Assembly (NCBI RefSeq): GCF_011040385.1
Contig: NZ_JAAIKB010000024.1
Location: forward strand, 1-53,156
Direction: 5' to 3'
DNA length: 53,156 nucleotides
Origin: Falsiroseomonas algicola
Lineage (GTDB): Bacteria > Pseudomonadota > Alphaproteobacteria > Acetobacterales > Acetobacteraceae
The notes beneath the pieces are model-generated. The model was not told the DNA's origin and ran no database searches. It was given only the letters and a program-made list of their open reading frames with translations. Position numbers and translations under genes: made by a program. This document shows, one piece after another, positions 23,454 through 31,801 of the stretch (position 1 is the stretch's first letter; every line of letters starts with the position of its first letter).

Positions 23454-24050
23454 TCAATCCTCGAAGAAAGGCGTTTCCTCTGCCGCCGGGCCGCGCAGGC
23501 GGATGTCGAAGCGGAAGATTCGCAGGCCGTCTTCCGTGCCGTCCGCCACCGCGACGAGCTTCGGTCGCAGCGCGGGCGGCACGAGCGTCAGCACGGGATC
23601 GGCTGCATGCGCGGCTTCGTGATCCGGGAAGAAAACGGTGGTCTGGGCACGGCGCATCAGGCCGGCGCCCATGATGGCGATGTTGATGTGCGGTGCGCGG
23701 GGGCCGGCCTCGTCCTGGTAGGCGCCGGGCATGACAGTTCGGAACTCGTAGCGTCCCTCGGCATCCGTCCAGGCGCGGCCCCAGCCGAGGAAGTTGGGAT
23801 CGGCCTTGTCGCGGCCAGGATCGAGCGGATGGTCGAAATGCCCGCCGGCATCGGCCTGCCAGGCCTCCAGGATCATGTTGAGGCAGGGCACCGCATCCTC
23901 CCGCCGCACCTGGCCGCGGAGGATGATGACCTCGCCGGTCGCGGTGCCGGTGGCGCCGTCGGCGACCACCGTCAGGTCGTTGTCCTGCGCGCGGAAGAAG
24001 GTGCGGGGGAAGAAGGGGCCGATGGTGTGCTCGGAACTGGGCAGCGACAT
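23454..24050 (-). CDS. pcaG: Protocatechuate 3,4-dioxygenase alpha subunit
   Basis: A 198-residue intradiol dioxygenase subunit. Seen: SEHTIGPFFP at the start, a family landmark, then LRGQV, WQADAGGHFDHP and APHINIAIMG. The alpha chain lacks the iron ligands and forms the active site with the beta chain made by the adjoining gene. The enzyme opens protocatechuate to 3-carboxy-cis,cis-muconate in the beta-ketoadipate pathway. The ATG at 24050 shares one base with the pcaH stop; a GTG at 24053 is an equal alternative, with GGAGG upstream. No pcaB, pcaC or pcaD is nearby. Confidence 0.88.
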   Translation of the reverse strand: MSLPSSEHTIGPFFPRTFFRAQDNDLTVVADGATGTATGEVIILRGQVRREDAVPCLNMILEAWQADAGGHFDHPLDPGRDKADPNFLGWGRAWTDAEGRYEFRTVMPGAYQDEAGPRAPHINIAIMGAGLMRRAQTTVFFPDHEAAHAADPVLTLVPPALRPKLVAVADGTEDGLRIFRFDIRLRGPAAEETPFFED

Positions 24051-24766
24051 CACGGCGCCTCCGGCGTGGCATGGCGGCCGCGCAGCACGATGTCGAAGCT
24101 GTAGCCGAGCCAGAGGTCACCGACCTCCGCCGGCGGCAGGTCCTTGGCGATCAGGCGCTGGCGCGCGGACTCGTCGGGGACGGATTGCAGGATGCGGTCG
24201 ATCGCGTTCAGCGGGTCGCCGGCGAAATACATCTGCGTGACGAGGCGGGAGAGGGAGGCGGGGCCTAGGACGGAGAAGTGGATATGGGGCGGGCGCCACC
24301 AGGTCTCCTTCACCGGGACGGGATAGGCGCCGGGCTTGATGGTGAAGAAGGCGTAGCGGCCTTCCTCATCCGTGCGCACGCGGCCATTGCCGACGAAGTT
24401 GGGGTCGAGCGGCGCGGCGCGCTGGTCGATCGGGTTGAAATAGCGGCCGGAGGCATTGGCCTGCCACAGCTCCACCACCGCGCCCCGGACCGGCCGGCCC
24501 TCCTCATCCAGCACACGGCCGGCGAGGTGCATGAGTTGGCCGATGGCGGGGCGGCCCGGGATGGGCTCGGCCAGGTTGGCGTCGCCGCAAGGCAGCTTGC
24601 GGTCGAGCCGCAGCGGGCCGGTGGCTTCCGTGCGCGTCGTGGGGCGCCGGATCAGGGGCTGGGACGGGGTGTGGGTCCAGGTGTTCGGATAGCCCGCGAT
24701 GGGGACATCCGGCTGGATGCCGGGCGGCCAGGGATCGAAGCGATCCGGCACGGTCTCGTGGTTCAT
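24050..24766 (-). CDS. pcaH: Protocatechuate 3,4-dioxygenase beta subunit (iron site)
   Basis: A 238-residue catalytic subunit. The four Fe(III) ligands fall exactly one residue from the Pseudomonas putida positions: Y109, Y148, H161 and H163 (in GAYPV and PPHIHFSV), so the active site is intact. WQANASGRY and PNTWTHTP are also family blocks. With PcaG it cleaves protocatechuate between its hydroxyl-bearing carbons. It is the first gene of a minus-strand unit with pcaG and a Bug protein, and is divergent from the RTX gene across a 233-base gap. Confidence 0.93.
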   Translation of the reverse strand: MNHETVPDRFDPWPPGIQPDVPIAGYPNTWTHTPSQPLIRRPTTRTEATGPLRLDRKLPCGDANLAEPIPGRPAIGQLMHLAGRVLDEEGRPVRGAVVELWQANASGRYFNPIDQRAAPLDPNFVGNGRVRTDEEGRYAFFTIKPGAYPVPVKETWWRPPHIHFSVLGPASLSRLVTQMYFAGDPLNAIDRILQSVPDESARQRLIAKDLPPAEVGDLWLGYSFDIVLRGRHATPEAP

Positions 24767-24838
24767 GGTCTCGTTTCCCCGCGCCCCGGTCAGGCGGCGC
24801 GGACGAAGCGTGGCCCGGGGTGGGGGCCGCCGTCAACG

Positions 24839-24851
24839 TTATGATGCATAA
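24839..24851. promoter_or_regulatory. Possible operator: TTATG-ATG-CATAA inverted repeat
   Basis: Five-base arms TTATG and CATAA flank a three-base centre in the only AT-rich patch of the 233-base region between pcaH and the divergent RTX gene. It lies 73 bases upstream of pcaH and 149 upstream of the RTX start. The size would suit a dimeric regulator, but no regulator gene is adjacent. Confidence 0.3.
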
Positions 24852-24999
24852 TGATCGCGCTGGCCGGCCCTTCCGGCAGGCGAAGCCGTGTTTCTGCGCC
24901 CGAAACGCTGCGCAGCCGTGTTGCGCGCCTGCGCCGCAGGATTGAAACGCAGCCGAGGCTATCCCGCCGGGGCCATCAACCCCAGCGAGGACCACCCCC

Positions 25000-27537
25000 A
25001 TGCCTGTCATCATCGGCGGCGCCGCAGCGGACATCATCACGCCCGGCGTCACCACCACCCGGCCCATCGGCACCCGGCCCAGCTTCGGCGCCGATACCAT
25101 CGACGGCGCGGGCGGCAACGATACGATCGATGGCGGCGGCGGCAATGACTGGCTGCTGGGCGGCGCTGACGATGACAGCGTCGCCGGTGGTACGGGTGCC
25201 GACACGGTCTTCGGCGGCACGGGTGCCGACACCCTCCTCGGCGGCTTCGGCAACGACCTGCTCAAGGGCGAGCAGGGCAATGACCGGCTGGACCTGACCG
25301 AGGCCGGCATCGGCGATCTCTGGGAGATGGCCGATGGCGGGGAGGGAGCCGACCTGCTGATGGGCCATCAGGCCGCGGTGAAGGGGGCCAACGTGTTCCT
25401 CGCCGGCGGCGCCGGCGACGACACGATCAGGGGCTACGGCATCTACGACAACATTGCGGATTACGGCCAGGCCGCGCAGGGCATCAAGGCGACGCTCGGC
25501 ACGACCGGCAGCGTCGTCACGGGCGCGGAGGTGGACACGCTGGACCAGGTGATCCGCATCCGCGCCACCGCCTTCAACGATACGCTGTCGGGCAGCGGCG
25601 CGGCGGAAACCTTCATGCCGGGCCGGGGGACCGATACGATCAGCGGCGGCAGCGGCCAGGACTGGATCGACTACTCCGACGAGAGTGCCGCCGTGAAGGT
25701 GGACATCGCGGCCAAGCAGGCGACCGACGGCGGCGGGGCCACCGACAGCTTCACGGGCATCGAGAACGCGACCGGCGGCAGCGGCGACGACACGCTGATC
25801 GGCAATGACCAGGTGAACGTCTTCCGCGGCATGGCCGGCGCCGACCAGATCGATGGCGGCGCGGGCTGGGACAGCGTGCGCTACGACCTTGCGGGCACGA
25901 CGGACGGCACGGCCGGCACGCTGCCATCGGGCATCATCGCCAGCCTGCAGGCCAACGAGGTGACGGACAATTGGGGGAACAAGGACACGCTGTCCAACAT
26001 CGAGGAGATCGTCGGTTCCGACCTCGCGGATGACATCACCGGCCGCAGCGGCGACAACAACAACCACCTGAAGGGGCTGGGTGGCAACGACACGCTGCGA
26101 TCCCCGCTGGCGGACCAGCCGGTGCTGGCGGATTACCGCGAGAGCCCGCAGGCGATCGAGATCAACCTCTCCGCCATCGATGCCGTCAGCAGCTTCGGCA
26201 ACACCATCGCGGCCGGCACCGGCAAGGATGGCCACGGCTTCGTCGACACCTTCGACAAGATCCAGGGCATCATCGGCAGCAGCCAGGGCGACTGGATCCA
26301 GGGCGGCGACCAGCCCTGGGAGTATGGCGAACGCCTGCTCGGCTGGGCCGGCAACGACACCATCATCGGCGGCTGGGGCGACGATACGATGTTCGGCGGC
26401 CAGGGCGTGGATGTGCTGGTCGGCGGCAAGGGCATGGATTTCCTGTCCTTCGCGGCCTACGCCTCCTCCGAGGGTACGCAGACCCAGGGCGCCATCGCCA
26501 ATCTGCTGACGGGCGTCATCGCCAATGACGGCTGGGGCAATGTGGAGAGCCTGGGCGCGAACAATGAGTTCGAGGTGCTGCTCGGCACCGCCTTCGGTGA
26601 CGACTTCACCGGCAAGAAGATCGCCGATGCCGGCGTGATCGCGGAGCAGATGGAATGCCAGCTGCGCGGCGGCGCGGGGCAGGACACGCTGCGCGCCGCG
26701 GCGGGCGATGAGCGCTGGGTCTCCGCCGACTACATGACGGACACCAAGGGCGTCACCGTGAACCTGTCGACGCAGACGGCCACCGATGGCTGGGGCTTCC
26801 AGGACGTGCTGATCAACATCGGCGGCACGCGGGGCAGCGCCTTCGATGACGTGCTGACCGGCAATGCGGGCGACAACTGGTTCCGCGGCGAGAAGGGCAA
26901 CGACGTCATCAATGGCGGCGATGGCGTGGACCTCGCCAGCTGGTTCAGCAGCGAAAATGGCGTGCTGGTGGACCTGATCGCCGGCACGGCGCAGGACGGC
27001 TACGGCACGGTGGATACGCTGATCTCCATCGAGCAGGTGGTGGGGTCCAAGGCCAACAACGACACCATCTTCGGCAGCAACATCGACAACCGGCTGTCCG
27101 GCTTCGGCGGCAATGACCGGCTGGATGGCCGCGGCGGGATGGACAGCCTGTTCGGCGGCATGGGCGCGGATACGCTGATCGGCGGCACGGGCGCGGACAA
27201 GCTGACCGGTGGCGATGGCGCGGACCGGTTCCTGTGGCAGAACAGCGGGCAGGGCGGCGATACGGTGTTCGACTTCGCGGGCGGCGCCGGCGGTGACCGC
27301 CTGGTCTTCGAGGCCGCGGGCTTCGGCGGTGGGCTTGCCGTGGGCACGCTGGCCGCGGGGCGCTTCGTGGCGGGGACGAATGCGCAGGCGAATGCCGGCT
27401 TCGGGCAGTTCCTCTACAACACCGGGACCGGCGCGCTGAGCTGGGATGCCGATGGGAATGGCGCGGGCAGCGCCGTGCATATCGCCACCTTCGACACCCT
27501 GCCGACGCTGACCGCGAGCGACATCCTGATCGGCTAG
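25000..27537 (+). CDS. Secreted RTX (hemolysin-type calcium-binding) repeat protein
   Basis: An 845-residue acidic protein with no signal peptide and no enzyme domain that I recognise. It is built from glycine/aspartate nonapeptides of the GGxGxDxL type, densest at residues about 30-100 and 700-760, which fold as calcium-binding beta-rolls. Between them a larger unit recurs at least six times: a beta-strand pair with VxVNL-like text, A-x-D-G-W/Y-G, D-T-L, I-E and G-S/T-x-x-x-D. The C-terminal 50 residues (FLYNTGTGALSWDADG onward) match the secretion-signal end of type I secreted proteins. No type I transporter is in the window. It is probably an extracellular or surface structural protein. 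The ATG at 25000 follows GCGAGG. Its stop shares CTAG with the convergent gene. Confidence 0.87.
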   Translation: MPVIIGGAAADIITPGVTTTRPIGTRPSFGADTIDGAGGNDTIDGGGGNDWLLGGADDDSVAGGTGADTVFGGTGADTLLGGFGNDLLKGEQGNDRLDLTEAGIGDLWEMADGGEGADLLMGHQAAVKGANVFLAGGAGDDTIRGYGIYDNIADYGQAAQGIKATLGTTGSVVTGAEVDTLDQVIRIRATAFNDTLSGSGAAETFMPGRGTDTISGGSGQDWIDYSDESAAVKVDIAAKQATDGGGATDSFTGIENATGGSGDDTLIGNDQVNVFRGMAGADQIDGGAGWDSVRYDLAGTTDGTAGTLPSGIIASLQANEVTDNWGNKDTLSNIEEIVGSDLADDITGRSGDNNNHLKGLGGNDTLRSPLADQPVLADYRESPQAIEINLSAIDAVSSFGNTIAAGTGKDGHGFVDTFDKIQGIIGSSQGDWIQGGDQPWEYGERLLGWAGNDTIIGGWGDDTMFGGQGVDVLVGGKGMDFLSFAAYASSEGTQTQGAIANLLTGVIANDGWGNVESLGANNEFEVLLGTAFGDDFTGKKIADAGVIAEQMECQLRGGAGQDTLRAAAGDERWVSADYMTDTKGVTVNLSTQTATDGWGFQDVLINIGGTRGSAFDDVLTGNAGDNWFRGEKGNDVINGGDGVDLASWFSSENGVLVDLIAGTAQDGYGTVDTLISIEQVVGSKANNDTIFGSNIDNRLSGFGGNDRLDGRGGMDSLFGGMGADTLIGGTGADKLTGGDGADRFLWQNSGQGGDTVFDFAGGAGGDRLVFEAAGFGGGLAVGTLAAGRFVAGTNAQANAGFGQFLYNTGTGALSWDADGNGAGSAVHIATFDTLPTLTASDILIG

Positions 27538-28946
27538 TCCAGCAGTTCCGGCGGCGCCTCCTGGTCGGTCTCGTAGAGCTCGATCGGGGGGATGGCGCCG
27601 GGCTTCCAGTCGGGATCGTCCCAGGCGGCCATCTTGCCGGGGTTGAGCAGGCCCTTGGGGTCCGCCTGCCGCTTGAAGTCGAGCTGCGCCTGGTCGACCA
27701 GCTTCATGCCCCCTTCTTCCAGCAGGAAGGTGTGCGGGTTGAAGATGGGGCTGCCGGCTTCCTCGTGGATGCGCATGATCTCCGCCAGGCGCTCCTCCGT
27801 CGTGAAGCGGACGATCGGCAGGCCGATGGCGCAGACGGTGCCGGCGAAGCGCACGGCCTCCACATGGAACAGCACCTCGTCGCCGAAGCGCTTCTCGAGC
27901 GTTTCGATCAGGGCGAGGTGGTCGGGAGCCGGGAAGAGGGATTGCAGATAGGTGATGGTCTTGTCGGTCTTCAGCACCTGCAGCGTGGTGTGGTTCCAGG
28001 AATGCTCGTAGCAGGGCACGGCGGCGTCTTCCGTGCGTTCGCGATGAATCTCCTGCCCGGCGTGATCGGCGATGAGCCCATCCAGCCGTGCGAGGTCGGG
28101 TGCTGCAACCATCAGGCACGCGACGGCCATGCCCGCCGGCACCTTCGCGCCCCAATGGCGGAAATGCTTCTGCGGCAGGGGCGCGGGGACGACGCAGGCG
28201 AGCTTCTTCGTGATGTCGTCGCGCCGCGCCAGCGCATCGGCGAAGCGGCAGGCGGCGGGGAGCGTCCCGAAGGCCACGACGACGTCGATCCACTCATGCG
28301 CGGGGGCGAGGGGCATCTCCAGCGCGGTGATGATGCCGTTGGTGCCATAGGCATGGTTGGCCTGCTGGATCTCCGCGCCGCGGAGTTCCAGCACGCGCGG
28401 CTCGGCCTCCATGGTCATGACGCGTAGGCCGAGGATGTTACCCGGTGCGCGCAGCCCGCCCCAGGTGATGCTGCCGACACCGCCGGAGCCGCCCGCGATG
28501 AAGCCGCCCAGCGTGGCGGTGCGGAGCGTCGAGGGATGGATGCGGAGCTCCCCGCCCACATCGCGGCGCAGCTGCGCGTCGAGGTCGATGAGGCGGATGC
28601 CGGCCTCCGCACGGACCATGCCGGGCTCGGCGTGCAGGATGCGGTTGAGGCGCAGCAGGTCGAGCACGATGCCACCGCGGAGCGGCATGGCCTGGCCGTA
28701 ATTGCCGGTGCCGCCGCCGCGGGGCGTGACGGGCACGTCATGCGCATAGGCGGCGGCGAGGAGGGCGCGGAGCTCCGCCTCGTCCCGCGGCGCGACCACC
28801 GCTTCGCCGGTGACGCGATTCAATTGGCGCTTCAGCACCGGGGAGTACCAGAAGAAGTCGCGCGACTTCTGGCGCACCAGGGCCGGGTCGGTGGTCCAGT
28901 CGAGCCCTGGCAGCGCGTTCATCACGGCCGTCACGCCACCGGTCAT
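27534..28946 (-). CDS. FAD-binding oxidase (GlcD/PCMH type)
   Basis: A 470-residue flavoprotein. The PCMH FAD-binding domain spans about 45-225, with VTPRGGGTGNYGQAMPLRGG for pyrophosphate binding and TLGGFIAGGSGGVGS further on. The C-terminal cap ends in NPGKM, the usual end block of the glycolate/lactate oxidase (GlcD) group (typically DPxxxLNPGK). Such enzymes oxidise 2-hydroxy acids or related alcohols. It follows the creatininase-family gene with an ATGA overlap, so both act in one pathway. The substrate is unknown. Its TAG stop lies inside the same CTAG as the RTX stop. Confidence 0.85.
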   Translation of the reverse strand: MTGGVTAVMNALPGLDWTTDPALVRQKSRDFFWYSPVLKRQLNRVTGEAVVAPRDEAELRALLAAAYAHDVPVTPRGGGTGNYGQAMPLRGGIVLDLLRLNRILHAEPGMVRAEAGIRLIDLDAQLRRDVGGELRIHPSTLRTATLGGFIAGGSGGVGSITWGGLRAPGNILGLRVMTMEAEPRVLELRGAEIQQANHAYGTNGIITALEMPLAPAHEWIDVVVAFGTLPAACRFADALARRDDITKKLACVVPAPLPQKHFRHWGAKVPAGMAVACLMVAAPDLARLDGLIADHAGQEIHRERTEDAAVPCYEHSWNHTTLQVLKTDKTITYLQSLFPAPDHLALIETLEKRFGDEVLFHVEAVRFAGTVCAIGLPIVRFTTEERLAEIMRIHEEAGSPIFNPHTFLLEEGGMKLVDQAQLDFKRQADPKGLLNPGKMAAWDDPDWKPGAIPPIELYETDQEAPPELLD

Positions 28947-29728
28947 GCTTCGTCTTCCCTGAGCCAGGCCGCGACATCGAAGGCGGCGAGTTGCGTGAAC
29001 AGGTCTGCCAGCCGGGTGGCTGCGTGGTCCAGCAGCGCCTGGCCCATCGCGGGCGTGGCGGCTGCGGCGTTGCCCACGGCGCCGGCGGGATGCAGGTCCT
29101 GCGCCTGCCAGCCCGGCGGCATGGCGCGTAGCGCGGGCGGCAGGGCCATGAGGCGGCTGGTGAAGTCGCAGGCGCTTTCCATCCGCACGCTGGCGGGGGA
29201 GAGGGCGAGCATGAGCGCCGTCTCGTCCCTTCCGGCATGGATGCCGAAGGCGGCCTCCACCGGGTCATGCAGCGCCGCGGGGCGGCCATGGCGCGGCCAG
29301 GCGGTATTGAGGACGAGGATGTCGTGTGCCTGCCGGACGCGGAAGGCCGCCGCTTCCAGCACCGGGATGTTGCCGCCATGGCTGTTGATGATGACGAGGC
29401 GGTCGAGGCCCGCCCGTGCGACGCTGGCGCCGATATCGCTGACCAGCGCCAGCAGCGTCTCCGCCGAGAGGGTCAGCGATCCGGGATAGCGCAGATGCTC
29501 GGCGGCAAGCGCGACCTTGATCGTTGGCAGGACCAGCAGCGGCACCTCGGCCGGCAGGCGGGCCAGCGTCGCCTCCACCACGCCCTCGCCGATCACCGTA
29601 TCGACGGAAAGCGGCAGATGCGGCCCGTGCTGTTCGGTGCTGGCGACCGGCAGCATCGCGATGGTGTTGCGCGGCAGGTCGCGGAAGGCGGGCCAGGGAA
29701 GATCCTGCCAGAGGCGGGAGGCGGTCAT
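28943..29728 (-). CDS. Creatininase-family amidohydrolase
   Basis: A 261-residue metalloenzyme of the usual family length. Seen: PVASTEQHGPHLPLSVDT with metal ligands E32, H34 and D43, NSHGGN with H117, and HAGRDET with E169. Creatininase-family members open creatinine or other cyclic amides; others cleave formamides or peptide-like bonds. It is paired with the FAD oxidase and divergent from a Bug binding protein, so a small set for uptake and breakdown of an amide-containing acid is plausible. No creatinase is present, so creatinine itself is not supported. Confidence 0.86.
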   Translation of the reverse strand: MTASRLWQDLPWPAFRDLPRNTIAMLPVASTEQHGPHLPLSVDTVIGEGVVEATLARLPAEVPLLVLPTIKVALAAEHLRYPGSLTLSAETLLALVSDIGASVARAGLDRLVIINSHGGNIPVLEAAAFRVRQAHDILVLNTAWPRHGRPAALHDPVEAAFGIHAGRDETALMLALSPASVRMESACDFTSRLMALPPALRAMPPGWQAQDLHPAGAVGNAAAATPAMGQALLDHAATRLADLFTQLAAFDVAAWLREDEA

Positions 29729-29828
29729 GCGTCGGGGTTATCGAAGCGGGGCGAGTGGCGCAAGCGCGTTGGACAAGCCGCGCCGGGCTGTGGGACCGTG
29801 CCGTCGCCGCCCCGAATCAGGACGCCCC

Positions 29829-30821
29829 ATGCCGATCACGCCCGCCCCCGTCACCCGCCGCGCGCTGCTGGGCGCCGGCCTCGGCGCCCTTGCGCTGCGC
29901 GATGCCGCGGCGCAGGCCGCCTGGCCGAGCCGCCCGATCCGCTTCATCGTCATGACGCCGCCGGGACCGGGCAGCGACCAGATGGCCCGCGCCCTGGCGG
30001 GGCACTACCAGACCACGCTCGGCCAGCCCGTGGTGGTGGAGAACCGGCCCGGCGCGGGGGGCGCCATCACGGCGCAGGCGGTCGCGACGGCGACGGATGG
30101 GCACACGATCGGCCTCGTCTTCGGCGGGCCGACGACGACGGCGCGGATGCTGAACCCGGGCCTGCCCTATGACCCCGCGACGGCCTTCTCCTCGGTCAGC
30201 CTGCTGACGCGGTCTCCCTTCGTGCTGACGGTGCATCCATCCTTCCCGGCGAAGACATGGGCGGAGTTCGTCGCCGTGCTGCGCGCCAATCCGGGCAAGT
30301 ATCGCTATGCCTCGATCGGGCCCGGGACGACGACGCACCTGGCGATGGAGGAGACGAAGCAGCGGCTCGGCCTGGATATCGAGCACGTGCCCTATCGCGG
30401 CTTCGCGCCGGCGACGCTCGACCTGCTGGCGGGGCGCGTGGAGGTGATGTTCCACTCCCCCTTCAGCGCGCTGCAGCACATCCGGGCCGGCGCGCTGACG
30501 GCGCTGGTGCAGACCGGCGACCGGCGCGTAGCCCAGATGCCCGACGTGCCGACACTGGCCGAGGCCGGGCTGCCCGACAGCGCCTTCTTCGGCTGGACCG
30601 GCATCATCGCGCCGGCGAGTTTCCCGCCCGCGGTCGCGGAACGCCTGGCGGCACTGACGCGGGAGGCGATGGCGAAGGACCCCGCGGCCCGGGGCGGCAT
30701 GGAGGAGACGGGGGCGGAGATCGTCGGTTCCGCGCCCGCGGAACTGGCGGCGCTGCAGCAGCGGGAGACGACGCGCTGGGGCGCCGTCATCACGCGGCTC
30801 GGGCTGACGGTGACGGACTGA
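29829..30821 (+). CDS. Bug/TctC-family periplasmic substrate-binding protein
   Basis: A 330-residue binding protein with a twin-arginine-like signal (TRRALLGAGLGALAL) and the family start WPSRPIRFIVMTPPGPGSDQ followed by VVENRPGAGGA. HVPYRGFAPA and PDVPTLAEAG are conserved family blocks. The ATG at 29829 is the only start that gives a sensible signal peptide; the upstream frame from 29517 is antisense to the creatininase gene. It is divergent from the creatininase/FAD-oxidase pair, 100 bases apart, and probably binds their substrate. Its stop is three bases from the stop of a convergent Bug gene. Confidence 0.86.
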   Translation: MPITPAPVTRRALLGAGLGALALRDAAAQAAWPSRPIRFIVMTPPGPGSDQMARALAGHYQTTLGQPVVVENRPGAGGAITAQAVATATDGHTIGLVFGGPTTTARMLNPGLPYDPATAFSSVSLLTRSPFVLTVHPSFPAKTWAEFVAVLRANPGKYRYASIGPGTTTHLAMEETKQRLGLDIEHVPYRGFAPATLDLLAGRVEVMFHSPFSALQHIRAGALTALVQTGDRRVAQMPDVPTLAEAGLPDSAFFGWTGIIAPASFPPAVAERLAALTREAMAKDPAARGGMEETGAEIVGSAPAELAALQQRETTRWGAVITRLGLTVTD

Positions 30822-30824
30822 GCC

Positions 30825-31799
30825 TCAGTTCAGGGTGACGTTGCCGGCGCGGACGACGTCCCGCCACTTCGTGACCTCGTCCCGCACCAGCGCGGCGAAC
30901 TCGCCCGGCGTGGAGGCAGCGACGATGAAGCCCTGGGCGGCGAAGGGGTCGCGGATCTCCGGCTGGGCGAGGGCGGCGGCGACTTCAGCGTGCAGGCGGG
31001 CCAGCACGGGGGCGGGCGTGTTGGCGGGGGCGAAGAGGCCCTGCCAGGAGGTCGCCTCGAAGCCCGGCAGCCCGGCCTCCGCCATGGTGGGGACGTTGGG
31101 CAGCAGCGGGTGGCGCTCCGGCGAGGTCACGGCGAGCGCGCGCACGGCGCCGGACTGGATGTGGGGCAGCGTGACCAGGACATCGGCAAACGACGAATAG
31201 ACGAGCCCCGCAATGAGATCCGTCGTCGCCTGGGCGGAGCCGCGATAGGGCACGTGGGTCAGCGGCACGCCGGCGCGCTGGGCGAACATCTCCCCGGTCA
31301 GATGCATCGAGGTGCCGTTGCCGGGCGTTGCATAGGTCAGCGGCGCGCTGGCGGATGCGCGGGCGGCGGCGATGTAGCCGGCGACGTCGCGCGCGGGGCT
31401 CGATGGGTTCACCACCAGCACCAGCGGCGCCGAGACCAGGCGGGAGACCGGCGCGAAATCGCGCACGGGGTCATAGGGCAGGTTGGGGAAGAGGCTGGCG
31501 GCGATGGCGTTGCTGCCGGTGACGCCCATCAGCAGCGTGTGGCCGTCCGGCGCCGATTTCGCGACCATGTCGGCGCCCGTCGTGCCGCCGGCGCCAGGGC
31601 GGTTCTCCACCAGCACGGTCTGGCCGAGGCTCGCCGTCATGCGCTCCGCCAGGCGCCGCGCCAGAAGATCCGTGCTGCCACCGGGCGGGAAGGGGACGAC
31701 GATGCGGATGGGGCGCGTGGGCCAGGCCTGCGCGAGGGCGGGCGCGGCGATCGCGGTCAAGGCAATGCCGCCGAGCAGGCGGCGCGTCAGTGTGGTCAT
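30825..31799 (-). CDS. Bug/TctC-family periplasmic substrate-binding protein (hydantoinase operon)
   Basis: A 324-residue binding protein with a signal peptide (TRRLLGGIALTAIAAPALAQ), WPTRPIRIVVPFPPGGSTD, VENRPGAGGT and VPYRGSAQA. It starts two bases after the hyuB stop and is the last gene of a four-gene minus-strand unit (dehydrogenase, HyuA, HyuB, Bug). It is therefore likely to deliver the cyclic amide or amino acid derivative used by those enzymes. No membrane partners are nearby. Confidence 0.87.
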   Translation of the reverse strand: MTTLTRRLLGGIALTAIAAPALAQAWPTRPIRIVVPFPPGGSTDLLARRLAERMTASLGQTVLVENRPGAGGTTGADMVAKSAPDGHTLLMGVTGSNAIAASLFPNLPYDPVRDFAPVSRLVSAPLVLVVNPSSPARDVAGYIAAARASASAPLTYATPGNGTSMHLTGEMFAQRAGVPLTHVPYRGSAQATTDLIAGLVYSSFADVLVTLPHIQSGAVRALAVTSPERHPLLPNVPTMAEAGLPGFEATSWQGLFAPANTPAPVLARLHAEVAAALAQPEIRDPFAAQGFIVAASTPGEFAALVRDEVTKWRDVVRAGNVTLN

Positions 31800-31801
31800 C
31801 G

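Noticed and set aside
28943-29728. Creatinine degradation operon
   Set aside because: Only a creatininase-family fold is present; creatinase and sarcosine oxidase genes are not in the window.
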